A stretch of 22,528 nt of DNA, from positions 1 to 22,528 of the forward strand of contig JAFQOY010000049.1 in assembly GCA_017412025.1 (NCBI GenBank), in the 5' to 3' direction. Below, in pieces: positions 7,233 to 15,246 of the stretch; position 1 is the stretch's first letter, and each line of letters starts with the position of its first letter. The notes beneath the pieces were generated by a model. The model was not told where the DNA came from. It ran no database searches and saw only the letters and a program-made list of their open reading frames with translations. The DNA comes from Clostridia bacterium (GTDB taxonomy: Bacteria > Bacillota_A > Clostridia > Christensenellales > Aristaeellaceae). A program made the position numbers and the translations under genes.

Positions 7233-9380
7233 TTACATTCTGCCCTTGACCATCGTCAGCGCGATGCGCTTTTTCTTCACATCCACATCGACCACCCAGA
7301 CCTTGACCACGTCGCCGACGGAGACCGCCTCGCTGGGATGACGGATGAACTTTTCCGCCATGCGTGAAATATGCACCAGGCCGTCCTGATGGACGCCGAT
7401 ATCCACAAACGCACCGAAATCAATCACATTGCGCACCGTGCCGGTCAGCTCCATGCCCGGCACAAGATCCGTCATATCCAGCACATCCGTGCGCAGCACG
7501 GGCGGAGGCAGATCCTCTCGCGGATCGCGGCCCGGCTTTTCAAGCTCCGCCGCGATATCCGCAAGCGTCATCTCGCCCACGCCGAGCTCGGCTGCAAGCT
7601 TTTTTACGCCCTCCTGCTGCACCCGTGCGCCGATGCCCACGATGCCGCCGCGCTTCAGGTCCTTTGCGTCATAGCCAAGGCGTGCAAGCAGCGCCTTCGC
7701 CGCCGGGTAGCTCTCCGGATGCACCGCCGTCGCATCCAGCGGATTGCTGCCCTGCACGCGCAGGAAGCCTGCGCACTGCTCAAAGGCCTTCGGTCCGAGC
7801 TTGGGCACTTTCTTCAGCTGCGCGCGGGAGGTGATACCGTTTTCCTCGCGATAGGCGACGATGTTGCCCGCCAGCGCCTTGCCGATGCCTGCCACATGCG
7901 TCAGCAGCTGCACGGAGGCGGTGGACACGTCCACGCCCACGCTGGACACGCAGTCCTCCACGACGCCGTCAAGCGCGCTTTCCAGCTCCGTCTGCTTGAG
8001 GTCATGCTGGTACTGCCCCACGCCGATGGCCTTGGGATCGATCTTCACCAGCTCCGCCAGCGGATCCTGCATGCGCCTTGCGATGGACACCGCGCTGCGC
8101 AGCGACACATCGTACGCCGGAAACTCCTCCGCCGCCAGCTTGCTGGCGGAATACACGCTCGCGCCCGCTTCGCTGACGATCATATACTTGACCCCCGGCA
8201 GCTCCGGCAGCAGCGACGCGATAAACTGCTCGCTCTCCCTGGACGCGGTGCCGTTGCCGATGGCGATCGCCGTCACGCCGTGCCGCCTGCACATGGAGAG
8301 GATCAGCTGTTTCGCTCTCGCCTTCTGCTGATCCATTCCGGGGATGGTGAAATGGCCCACGCCCGTTTCAAGCACCCTGCCCGTCTCATCGACGACCGCC
8401 AGCTTGCAGCCCGTGCGGAAGCCCGGATCCACGCCCAGCGTCACCTTGCCGCGGATGGGCGGCTGCATGAGCAGCTGCTTGAGGTTCTGGCCGAATACGC
8501 GGATGGCGCCCTCGTTGGCGCGGTCGGTCAGCTCGCTGCGGATTTCGCGCTCGAGCGACGGCTCGATCAGGCGGCTCCAGGCGTCCTTCGCCGCCGCGCG
8601 CACCACGTCGCAGCAGGCGCTGGGCGGATTGATCACCGCGCGGCAGATCGTCTGGTGCGCCAGCGCCTCGTCGACCTCCACGCTCACCCTCAGCCATTCC
8701 TCTTTTTCGCCGCGGTTGAGCGCCAGAATGCGGTGATCCGCTGCGCGGGCAACCGGCTCTCTGTAATCCGCATACTGCCCGTATACGTTTTCGCCCTCTT
8801 TGGCCATCACGCTGCGCAGCATACCGCTGCGCTTGATGAGCGCACGGAGGCTGGCGCGGATTGCCGCATCGTCGGAGATCGCCTCGGCGATCACGTCCTG
8901 CGCGAGCGCAAGCGCCGTCTGCGCATCCGGCACGCCCTTTTCTTCATCGATATACGCCGCCGCCAGCTTCAGCGGATCGTCGTTTTTCCTCTGCGCCAGG
9001 ATGGCGTCCGCAAGCGGGCCGACGCCCTTTTCCTTCGCGATCATCGCGCGCGTGCGGCGCTTGGGCTTATACGGGCGATAGATATCCTCCAGCGCCGCAA
9101 GCGTCTGCGCCTGCAGCAGCTGCGCTGTCAGCTCGTCCGTCAGCTTCCCCTGCTCCTTAATGGCGGATTGAATCTGCTCCCTGCGCTTGTCAAGGTTTCT
9201 CAGGTACTCAAGCCGCTCGCTCAATTCGCGCAGCTTCTGGTCGTCCATCGCGCCGGTCTGTTCCTTGCGGTAGCGGGCGATGAAGGGAATCGTGTTCCCC
9301 TCGTCAATCAGCGCGACGATGCGCTGTGCAACCTGAGGATTTACGTCAAATTCCTGTGCAATCAGGGCAATAATGTCCAT
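7233..9380 (-). CDS. tex: Tex-family RNA-binding S1 protein
   Basis: A 715-residue cytoplasmic protein of the Tex (toxin expression) family, a nucleic-acid-binding factor related to eukaryotic Spt6. The N-terminal helical Tex domain (about 1-190) includes the conserved TIPFIARYRKE. An RNase H/YqgF-like domain begins near VTLGVDPGFRTGCKLAVVD (about 315-335). A helix-hairpin-helix segment contains GIGKALAGNIVAYREENG (about 500-520). An S1 domain at the C-terminus (about 645-713) contains VRNVIDFGAFVDIGVHQDGLVHIS. All expected parts are present, so it looks intact. AAGGAG seven bases upstream fixes the start. It follows the MBL-fold gene by nine bases and very likely shares its promoter. Confidence 0.96.
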   Translation of the reverse strand: MDIIALIAQEFDVNPQVAQRIVALIDEGNTIPFIARYRKEQTGAMDDQKLRELSERLEYLRNLDKRREQIQSAIKEQGKLTDELTAQLLQAQTLAALEDIYRPYKPKRRTRAMIAKEKGVGPLADAILAQRKNDDPLKLAAAYIDEEKGVPDAQTALALAQDVIAEAISDDAAIRASLRALIKRSGMLRSVMAKEGENVYGQYADYREPVARAADHRILALNRGEKEEWLRVSVEVDEALAHQTICRAVINPPSACCDVVRAAAKDAWSRLIEPSLEREIRSELTDRANEGAIRVFGQNLKQLLMQPPIRGKVTLGVDPGFRTGCKLAVVDETGRVLETGVGHFTIPGMDQQKARAKQLILSMCRRHGVTAIAIGNGTASRESEQFIASLLPELPGVKYMIVSEAGASVYSASKLAAEEFPAYDVSLRSAVSIARRMQDPLAELVKIDPKAIGVGQYQHDLKQTELESALDGVVEDCVSSVGVDVSTASVQLLTHVAGIGKALAGNIVAYREENGITSRAQLKKVPKLGPKAFEQCAGFLRVQGSNPLDATAVHPESYPAAKALLARLGYDAKDLKRGGIVGIGARVQQEGVKKLAAELGVGEMTLADIAAELEKPGRDPREDLPPPVLRTDVLDMTDLVPGMELTGTVRNVIDFGAFVDIGVHQDGLVHISRMAEKFIRHPSEAVSVGDVVKVWVVDVDVKKKRIALTMVKGRM

Positions 9381-9389
9381 GTATACTCC

Positions 9390-10193
9390 TTACAGCTCAA
9401 TGGTCTCCAGATCGTTTGGCACATACAGATCGCCGTCATAGTACTGGCGCGCCTCTGCGGTATAGAGCGCCTTGCGCTGATCATAGTTCCTGTCCTCCGT
9501 ATGCCAGAGCACCAGATGCGGGATCTTCAGTTCCGTCGCAAGCTTCGCCGCATCGGCGACGGTGGAATGATGCTTTTCATAGGGCTTGAAGATATCCGCC
9601 TGCCCAAGCAGACAGAACGCCTCGCTGAGCAGCCAGTCGCTGCCCTGCACATATCCTTCGCACACCGGGTTATACGGCTCGTCTCCCAGGCACGTCAGCT
9701 TTCTGCCGCTTTCAAGCGTCGTCGTGAAGCCGAACTGCAGCAGCTTGGTGGAGCCGATATCAAAAAACGTCACGTCGTAACCGCAGAGATTGGCCTTTGT
9801 GCCGTCCTCAATATCGTGAAAGAGCACGCGCGTACCGATGTGCTTGAGCATCTTCTTCTGCAGCATCAGTTCGCCGATCATCTCAAGCCCCCTGCGCACG
9901 CTCTCGTGGCAGTAGATGTTGAAGACGCCCTCATACTTGCCGGCGTTCATCATCGTCATGATCTTGCGCATCACCCAGACGACGCCATTGAGATGATCCG
10001 GATGCGCATGAGTGATGAACAGGTCGTGTACCGACTCAAACCCGAGGCCCGCGTCCTCCATCTGGCGCAGAATGCCGTTGCCGCCGCCGGCGTCCACCAG
10101 CAGCGTGCCGCTTTCATTTGTTATCGCAAAGCAGGTATTGTAGCAGCGGGTCGCCAGGGCATAGCCGGTGCCCAGCACATAAAGCTTTTCCAT
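9390..10193 (-). CDS. MBL-fold metallo-hydrolase (RNase Z-like)
   Basis: A 267-residue metallo-beta-lactamase-fold protein. The metal signature THAHPDH (about residues 61-67) is complete. A further His at CHESVRR, an Asp in CLGDEP and a late LVLWHTED complete a plausible di-zinc site. Overall order resembles the RNase Z/arylsulfatase branch, but the RNase Z substrate-binding arm is not evident, so tRNA 3' processing cannot be claimed. No signal peptide; the protein is cytoplasmic. GGAGG five bases before the ATG supports the start. It is the first gene of a two-gene unit with tex. Confidence 0.85.
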   Translation of the reverse strand: MEKLYVLGTGYALATRCYNTCFAITNESGTLLVDAGGGNGILRQMEDAGLGFESVHDLFITHAHPDHLNGVVWVMRKIMTMMNAGKYEGVFNIYCHESVRRGLEMIGELMLQKKMLKHIGTRVLFHDIEDGTKANLCGYDVTFFDIGSTKLLQFGFTTTLESGRKLTCLGDEPYNPVCEGYVQGSDWLLSEAFCLLGQADIFKPYEKHHSTVADAAKLATELKIPHLVLWHTEDRNYDQRKALYTAEARQYYDGDLYVPNDLETIEL

Positions 10194-10248
10194 ATTGCCT
10201 CCGTTCTTCTGTCCGGTTCAGCTGTTTCCTGTGTTTCTTCTGCACTCT

Positions 10249-10277
10249 ATTATACGGCAAACGCCGCAAAGGCACAA
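10249..10277 (-). promoter_or_regulatory. Promoter of the MBL-tex operon
   Basis: On the minus strand: TTGTGC (10277-10272), 17-base spacer, TATAAT (10254-10249), about 56 bases before the MBL-fold start. The -10 is perfect, the -35 half-matched. Confidence 0.6.
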
Positions 10278-10279
10278 GC

Positions 10280-10307
10280 AAAAACGCCCGTCCCCATCCG
10301 GGGACGG
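10280..10307 (-). terminator. Intrinsic terminator of the sugar transporter operon
   Basis: CCGTCCCC (10288-10295) pairs with GGGGACGG (10300-10307) around a 4-base loop. On the minus strand the stem is followed by GCGTTTTTGC. It lies 23 bases after the stop of the last permease gene and just upstream of the MBL promoter. Confidence 0.85.
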
Positions 10308-10329
10308 ACGCAAAGAGATTTGCTTGCGC

Positions 10330-11406
10330 TTAGCCCTTCACAGCGCCGGCGGTCACGCCGTCCATGAACTGGCTCTGTGCGAGGAAGAACACGATCAGGC
10401 TCGGCGCGATGGAGATCAGGGAGACCGCCATGACGCGGTTCCACGCAAAGCCGGTATCCGCGTCCATGCTCATGCGCACGAACAGCGTCGCCGGATAGCG
10501 CGCCGGGGAATTGACGTAAAGCAGCGGGCCCATGAAGTCGTTGGAGGACCACATGAACTGGAACAGACCCGCAGAGACCATCGCCGGCCAGAGCATCGGC
10601 ACGAGGACGAGCACGAGCGTCTGCATGATGTTGCAGCCGTCGATCTTCGCCGCCTCGTCAAGCTCACGCGGGATATTGCGCATGAACTGGATGAGCATGT
10701 AGACGAAGTACGTCTCCTGCGCAAACAGGGTCGGCATGATCATCGCCAGATACAGCGGGGAGTCGACCCAGCCGAACTTGCGGTACATCAGGAACTGCGG
10801 GATATTGAGCACGACCTGCGGCAGGAACAGCGTCGCCATCAGCAGGCCGAAGAGCACATTGCGGCCGCGGAAGCGGAAGCGGCCAAAGCCGTACGCCGTG
10901 ATGGTGGAAGAGACCACGGTGAAGATGACCTTCGGAATGACGTACTTGTACGTATTGAGCATGGCGGTCCAGATGTTGATGTCGCCGCCATAGTTGGTCA
11001 TCGCCAGGCGATAGCCTTCCAGCGTACCGTTCTGCGGGATCAGATTGAGCGTGGAGAAGATCTCGTTGTTGCCCTTGAACGTCGCAGAGACCATCCACAG
11101 CAGCGGATACACCATGAACACGCCCACGCCGATGAGGATGACATAGCGGACGGTGGTGCTCATCACATGCTGGGTCTTCAGGCCCACGCGCTTGTGGATC
11201 GTGAAATACGCCCAGACCAGGACAATCAGAATGCCCAGAATGATGAACAGATTCTGATACTGGGCAAGGAACTGCGCCATGCCGCCCGGCATTTCCGCAC
11301 CGGCAGCAACGGCAGCCTCATCCGGGATCACGACGCTGCCGCCGTAGAAGCCCAGCGCTGCACACACGATGCCGAGGGCCAGGATAATGATGCTGATCAT
11401 GCTCAT
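10330..11406 (-). CDS. Carbohydrate ABC transporter permease, MalG/LacG type
   Basis: A 358-residue inner-membrane permease of the CUT1 sugar-import family. The cytoplasmic EAA loop that contacts the ATPase is clear at about 251-274 (EAAKIDGCNIMQTL..VLVPMLWP). About 80 residues precede the usual first segment and contain two extra hydrophobic stretches (about 5-24 and 52-68); typical relatives have about 280 residues. GGAGGGG before the ATG at 11406 supports this long start. The upstream permease gene ends four bases away, so the two are co-translated. No ATPase gene is in the cluster, as is common for Firmicutes CUT1 systems served by a shared MsmX-type ATPase. Confidence 0.92.
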   Translation of the reverse strand: MSMISIIILALGIVCAALGFYGGSVVIPDEAAVAAGAEMPGGMAQFLAQYQNLFIILGILIVLVWAYFTIHKRVGLKTQHVMSTTVRYVILIGVGVFMVYPLLWMVSATFKGNNEIFSTLNLIPQNGTLEGYRLAMTNYGGDINIWTAMLNTYKYVIPKVIFTVVSSTITAYGFGRFRFRGRNVLFGLLMATLFLPQVVLNIPQFLMYRKFGWVDSPLYLAMIMPTLFAQETYFVYMLIQFMRNIPRELDEAAKIDGCNIMQTLVLVLVPMLWPAMVSAGLFQFMWSSNDFMGPLLYVNSPARYPATLFVRMSMDADTGFAWNRVMAVSLISIAPSLIVFFLAQSQFMDGVTAGAVKG

Positions 11407-11409
11407 CGC

Positions 11410-12351
11410 TTAGCCCCTCCCATCGTCGTCAGAGTAGTAAACCCACTTCTTCTGGCTGGCAAAGGCGATGATCGTGAAGATCGTGGTGATCACGAACATG
11501 ATCCACGCCATGGCAGAAGACATGCCCACCTTGTAATCCTTGAACGCGGAGTTGTACACGATCAGGGAAATCAGCGTCGTCGCATTGCGCGGGCCGCCGT
11601 TGGTGATGATGTACGGGCCGTTGAACTCCTGGAACGCCTGCACAAGCTGCGTCACCAGGTTGTAGAAGATAACCGGGGAAATGATCGGGATGGTGATGGA
11701 GAGGAACTGGCGGGATTTGCTCGCGCCGTCGATGGACGCAGCCTCATACAGATCCTCCGGCACGCCCTTGAGCGCCGCCAGGAACAGAACCATCGCCGAA
11801 CCGAACTGCCACACACGCAGCAGACAGATGATGAACAGCGCCCAGGACCTGTCCGCCAGGAAGTTGATGGACTCAAAGCCCAGCATCGCCAGAATGGTAT
11901 TGATGACGCCGTCGTTCTTGAACAGCGCGCGCCAGAGCACCGCGATGGCGACGGAGCCGCCCAGGATGGACGGAACATAGTACGCCGTGCGGAACAGACC
12001 CACGCCCCTGATCTTGAAATTGAGGATGTAAGCGATGAACAGCGCGAAGATCAGCTTGAGCGGAACGGTCATGAACGCATAGGTGAAGGTCACCTGCAGC
12101 GCTTTGATGTTCTTGGATTTGGTGAACGCGTCGATGTAGTTCTCAAGGCCCACAAAATTCTGCGCGCCCTTGAACAGGTCGTAATCGGTGAAGCTGTACA
12201 TCAGCGAAGAAAGGAACGGGTACAGCTTGAAGATGCAGAAACCGATCAGCCAGGGAAGAATCAGGAAGAAGCCCATATAGCCCTGCTCCAGCTTGCTGAA
12301 GCGCGGCTTCCTGCGCAGATCCTTTCTGGTGACGGAAGATCCGTTGGTCAT
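11410..12351 (-). CDS. Carbohydrate ABC transporter permease, MalF/LacF type
   Basis: A 313-residue membrane protein of the CUT1 family and partner of the following MalG-type permease. A basic N-terminus leads into the first membrane segment (about 26-45), followed by SFTDYDLF..NFVGLENY, a pattern typical of this branch. The EAA loop lies at about 203-226 (EAASIDGASKSRQFLSITIPIISP). Six membrane segments are expected. GGAGGGG nine bases upstream fixes the start. The gene is separated from the binding-protein gene by a large palindrome that may lower permease expression. The substrate cannot be read from the permease. Confidence 0.93.
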   Translation of the reverse strand: MTNGSSVTRKDLRRKPRFSKLEQGYMGFFLILPWLIGFCIFKLYPFLSSLMYSFTDYDLFKGAQNFVGLENYIDAFTKSKNIKALQVTFTYAFMTVPLKLIFALFIAYILNFKIRGVGLFRTAYYVPSILGGSVAIAVLWRALFKNDGVINTILAMLGFESINFLADRSWALFIICLLRVWQFGSAMVLFLAALKGVPEDLYEAASIDGASKSRQFLSITIPIISPVIFYNLVTQLVQAFQEFNGPYIITNGGPRNATTLISLIVYNSAFKDYKVGMSSAMAWIMFVITTIFTIIAFASQKKWVYYSDDDGRG

Positions 12352-12410
12352 CGGTATCTCCCCTCCTATTCAGATTCATTCAGATTTCTTAAGTGTTGTC
12401 ATGGAAAAGC

Positions 12411-12436
12411 GGAGCGGCCGGATATCCGGCCGCTCC
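12411..12436 (-). terminator. Perfect 26-bp palindrome between binding protein and permease genes
   Basis: Thirteen bases from GGAGCGGCCGGAT are followed at once by their exact reverse complement. In RNA this folds to a very GC-rich stem with a minimal loop. On the minus strand it is followed by GCTTTTCC, a weak T-run, so partial termination or mRNA 3'-end protection is likely. It starts 33 bases after the binding-protein stop, the usual place for a hairpin that keeps binding-protein mRNA in excess over permease mRNA. Confidence 0.7.
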
Positions 12437-12469
12437 GGCGGGCAGGTTTTGTGTCATCAGGCCGTGTGC

Positions 12470-13732
12470 TTAGTTGCCCAGCACCTCGTTGATGCCCTCA
12501 GCCAGAACCTCGGCAGCCTCCTCGACGTCGTAATCGCCGTAGGACAGGCCGTCGAACGCATCATAGTACACGCCGTCGGAGTTCTTCAGCTGCGCCGCCT
12601 CAAACTGCGGATCCAGCTTATTCTTGCACCAGGCCATGACCTTGGCGTTCGCCTCGGCGACCTTCTCATTGAGCAGGCCTTCAGCCAGGCACAGCGCGTT
12701 GGCCTTCGCGGACAGCGGGATGCCGCGCTGGCTGTTGAGCAGGCGGGCGCCCTCGTCGCTGTTGAGCAGGAACTCGATCAGCTGAGCGGCGGTCTTCTTG
12801 TCAGCAGCGGAATTGGCGATACAGAAAGCGAGGGAAACCTTGGTGAAGCCGCCCTGGTACTCGCCCATATCGGCGAAGTAGTCGCCGACGACGAATTCCT
12901 GACCCTCGTTGAGCGCAGCCTCAAACTTGGAGGCGGAAGAATCCCACTCCCAGATGCCGGCGTACTTGCCTTCCATCCACTTGGGGTTCTTGTCAAGGCT
13001 GTCGGCGCCGTCGCCCAGCAGGGTCTCGGCGGACGGGATCACGTGCGCGTCTTCCAGGGCCTGAATGAACTCAAAGCCCTTGACGATCTCTTCCACGGTG
13101 TAGTTGAGCTTGTTGTCAACAACCCAGTCCTTGCCGTACTGGGACTCGAGGTAGTGCACCATGAGGATCATCTTGTCATACGGTCCGAGCGCGAGCGGGT
13201 AGCAGTCCTTGCCCATCTTCTCCTCGAAGACCGGGCCGGCAGCCATCAGGTCCGCCAGGCTCTTGGGAACGTCCAGGCCGACCTTCTCAAAGGCGGTCTT
13301 GTTCCAGTAGAAGATGCGGCCGGTCATGGAAACCGGGATCGCCAGCAGCTCGCCGTTGACGGTGCACTGCGCCAGAGCAGCCTCGTCGAACTGGGTCAGA
13401 TCGATGACGTCCGCAACCTGATTGAGATCGTAGAACTTGCTCTTGCCCTCGCCGTCGACGAAGGAGAACAGCCAGTTCCAGTTGACCTGGTTGACGTCAA
13501 AAGCGGAATCAGACGCGAAGTACTGGCTCATCTTGTCTTCCCAGCCGGACCACGCAGAATAGGTATTCTCAACGGTCACGCCGGTGACAGCGGTAAAGGC
13601 AGCAACGGCTTCCTGGGTCGCAGAGTGACGGGCGTCGCCGCCCCACCAGGAGAAGGTGAGACCTTCGGCAGAGGCAGCCACAGCGGTAAGGGCCATGACC
13701 AGCATCAGCAGGCACGCGATAAGCTTTTTCAT
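12470..13732 (-). CDS. Extracellular sugar-binding protein of ABC transporter (family 1)
   Basis: A 420-residue solute-binding protein that captures a carbohydrate outside the cell and delivers it to the two permeases encoded downstream. MKKLIACLLMLVMALTAVAA is a signal peptide, then mature sequence begins near EGLTFSWWGGDARHSAT, a typical family-1 opening. YWNKTAFEKVG and TAAQLIEFLLNSDEGARLLNSQRGIPLS are characteristic of sugar-binding members. No lipobox Cys follows the hydrophobic core; ASA-EG looks like a signal peptidase I site. The reading frame extends to a GTG at 13744, but this touches the ribosome-binding site; the ATG at 13732 is correct (AAAGGAG, 11-base gap). It is the first gene of its operon, with a consensus promoter and a structured leader. 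The substrate may be pectic oligosaccharides, judging only from the adjacent GH28 gene. Confidence 0.92.
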   Translation of the reverse strand: MKKLIACLLMLVMALTAVAASAEGLTFSWWGGDARHSATQEAVAAFTAVTGVTVENTYSAWSGWEDKMSQYFASDSAFDVNQVNWNWLFSFVDGEGKSKFYDLNQVADVIDLTQFDEAALAQCTVNGELLAIPVSMTGRIFYWNKTAFEKVGLDVPKSLADLMAAGPVFEEKMGKDCYPLALGPYDKMILMVHYLESQYGKDWVVDNKLNYTVEEIVKGFEFIQALEDAHVIPSAETLLGDGADSLDKNPKWMEGKYAGIWEWDSSASKFEAALNEGQEFVVGDYFADMGEYQGGFTKVSLAFCIANSAADKKTAAQLIEFLLNSDEGARLLNSQRGIPLSAKANALCLAEGLLNEKVAEANAKVMAWCKNKLDPQFEAAQLKNSDGVYYDAFDGLSYGDYDVEEAAEVLAEGINEVLGN

Positions 13733-13760
13733 AGGGGATCGCACTCCTTTTTATTGTTTT

Positions 13761-13840
13761 GCCGGTTTCCCGGCGCCAAGGGACCTTGCCCGTCCCTGAA
13801 AGCCGATTGACAATTCCGAATCAGATCGCCGTCCGATTCG
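13761..13840 (-). promoter_or_regulatory. Structured leader of the sugar-importer mRNA
   Basis: The predicted transcript starts near 13843 and has about 110 untranslated bases with three hairpins: CGAATC/GATTCG (13817-13822/13835-13840), AGGGAC/GTCCCT (13779-13784/13792-13797), and a 5-bp stem 13761-13765/13770-13774 that in the RNA is closed by a GAAA tetraloop. A short A-rich stretch then leads to AAAGGAG. No known riboswitch class is recognised; the first repeat could also be a DNA operator. Confidence 0.45.
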
Positions 13841-13849
13841 TACATGATC

Positions 13850-13878
13850 ATTATAGTTTTTTGTCCCATCTATGTCAA
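13850..13878 (-). promoter_or_regulatory. Perfect consensus promoter of the sugar importer
   Basis: On the minus strand: TTGACA (13878-13873), 17-base spacer, TATAAT (13855-13850), with every consensus base present. Such a strong promoter in a catabolic operon suggests control by a repressor. Two TTGTGC words lie just upstream of the -35 (13881-13894). Confidence 0.9.
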
Positions 13879-13907
13879 GTGCACAAAGGCACAATCAAAA
13901 AACTATA
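13852..13907. repeat. 12-bp inverted repeat flanking the importer promoter
   Basis: TATAGTTTTTTG (13852-13863) and its exact reverse complement CAAAAAACTATA (13896-13907) lie 44 bases apart centre to centre. The first overlaps the -10, the second lies upstream of the -35. The arrangement fits a pair of repressor or looping sites, but each arm is also AT-rich with an A-tract, so intrinsic DNA curvature is an alternative. Confidence 0.6.
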
Positions 13908-13921
13908 TAAATTTTTGTCAG

Positions 13922-13977
13922 GTTGAGCGATTAACCCGATGGTCCCGTTAAAACTCCGGCATGCAGAATCACTCAAC
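13922..13977 (-). terminator. Possible terminator enclosing the GH28 stop codon
   Basis: GTTGAGCGATT (13922-13932) can pair with AATCACTCAAC (13967-13977) over 11 positions, one being a G-U pair in the minus-strand RNA. The second arm includes the last codons and stop of the GH28 gene. The sequence after the stem (CTGACAAAAATTTATA) has no clean T-run, so its efficiency as a terminator is doubtful. Confidence 0.4.
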
Positions 13978-15207
13978 GTCCTCAAGCATGATCGTTTCGC
14001 CCTTCGCGCCGACGATGCGAAGATCCGTCATGTGCAGGCCGCGCACATGCCTGGCGCGAAGGCCGTCAAGGGTCACCGGCTTGGCCACGGCGTTCATCAC
14101 CGGCTCCACCGGCTCGGACTGCGTCAGATGAATCTGGGTATTGACGATGCTGATGTCCTCAAGCGGCGCTTCCGGCAGGCCGTACAGGCAGGCTGCGGCG
14201 TTCTTTGCGTTGGTCACTACGATGTCCGCCATGCGGATGCGGCGCACATGGGGCGTGCGCTCCGTCACAGGCTGCGCATTGGGATCAGATACGATCGGCG
14301 CTTTGCCGTCCTTGCCGCAGAAATACATCAGGTTGACCACCAGCGGACAGATGACGTCGTTCATCACGATGCCCGTCACGGAGACGTCCTCCACGCAGCC
14401 GCCGCGTCCGCGGCGCGACTTGATGCGGATGCCGCGGTCCGTGCCGTCAAACACGCAGCCGGAAATGGCCACGCGGCGCACGCTGCCGCTCATCTCGCTG
14501 CCCAGCACAACGCCGCCGTGTCCGTGCACCATCGTGCAGCCGGTCACCGTCACGTTTTCGCAGGGAATCATCACCTGCGCATCCTCCGTGCCCGCCTTGA
14601 TGGCGATGCAGTCGTCGCCCACGTCGATATGGCAGGCGCTGATGCGCACATTGCGGCAGCTTTCCGGATTGACGCCGTCGGTATTGGGCGAATCGGACGG
14701 GTTGACCACCGTCAGGCCATGGATCGTCACATTTTCGCACCTGAGCGGATGCACCGTCCAGGCCGGGCTGTTCTGCACGCGGAATCCCTCAAGCAGCACA
14801 CGCTCGCAGTCCTCAAAGCAGATGAAGCACGGGCGCGCAGCGGTCATCCTGCCCGCGCGGAATTCCGTCCACCACTTTTTCCCCTGCCCCTCCAGGGTGC
14901 CCATGCCGGTCACGGAGACATTTTTCTCCCCTTTGGCATAGATCAGCGGACGATAGCTGTCCTGCTCATATCCTTCCCAGCGGGTGCAGATGACAGGATA
15001 GGCGGCAAAATCATCCGTAAAGCGCAGGACAGCGCCCGGCTCAAGGTGCAATTCCACGTTGCTGCGCATGACAAGGCTTGCCGTCAGGTATTCGCCTGCA
15101 GGCACGACCACGCGCCCACCGCCCTGGGCAAACGCTGCGTCAATCGCCCTCTGGATTGCATCGCCGCTCATTTCGCCGCGCACGGCGCCAAAGTCCAGTA
15201 TGTTCAT
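13969..15207 (-). CDS. Glycoside hydrolase family 28 (polygalacturonase-like)
   Basis: A 412-residue right-handed beta-helix hydrolase of the pectinase family GH28. All four catalytic or binding signatures are present in order: NTDG (175-178), GDDC (197-200), GHGG (229-232) and RIK (261-263). The two Asp of GDDC and the Asp of NTDG are the catalytic carboxylates, and the inverting mechanism is known for the family. There is no signal peptide, so it probably acts inside the cell on imported oligogalacturonides or rhamnogalacturonan fragments, which fits the adjacent importer. The frame opens at a GTG (15225) that is part of the ribosome-binding region GTGAAGGAGG; the ATG at 15207 is the start. 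It is the last gene of the long minus-strand run, 39 bases after rpiB. Confidence 0.93.
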   Translation of the reverse strand: MNILDFGAVRGEMSGDAIQRAIDAAFAQGGGRVVVPAGEYLTASLVMRSNVELHLEPGAVLRFTDDFAAYPVICTRWEGYEQDSYRPLIYAKGEKNVSVTGMGTLEGQGKKWWTEFRAGRMTAARPCFICFEDCERVLLEGFRVQNSPAWTVHPLRCENVTIHGLTVVNPSDSPNTDGVNPESCRNVRISACHIDVGDDCIAIKAGTEDAQVMIPCENVTVTGCTMVHGHGGVVLGSEMSGSVRRVAISGCVFDGTDRGIRIKSRRGRGGCVEDVSVTGIVMNDVICPLVVNLMYFCGKDGKAPIVSDPNAQPVTERTPHVRRIRMADIVVTNAKNAAACLYGLPEAPLEDISIVNTQIHLTQSEPVEPVMNAVAKPVTLDGLRARHVRGLHMTDLRIVGAKGETIMLEDVE

Positions 15208-15246
15208 CGTCCGTACCTCCTTCACTTTGGAAAAGCAGGAAACCCG

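Noticed and set aside
7217..7235. Short hairpin TAAAGC/GCTTTA across the two convergent stop codons
   Set aside because: The stem is only six mostly A-T pairs without a T-run; probably a chance effect of the two TAA stops.
7371..10367. A 998-codon open frame on the plus strand
   Set aside because: It lies opposite tex and the MBL-fold gene, both with full family motifs. The translation is rich in His, Arg and Ala with no domain, as expected for antisense of GC-rich genes.
10195..12492. A 765-codon open frame on the plus strand
   Set aside because: It runs antisense to the two permease genes, with a low-complexity His/Arg/Asp-rich translation and no ribosome-binding site of note.
10267..13894. 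Shared 11-mer CAAAGGCACAA near the MBL and importer promoters
   Set aside because: Matches of this length are expected by chance many times in 22 kb, and the position relative to the two promoters differs.
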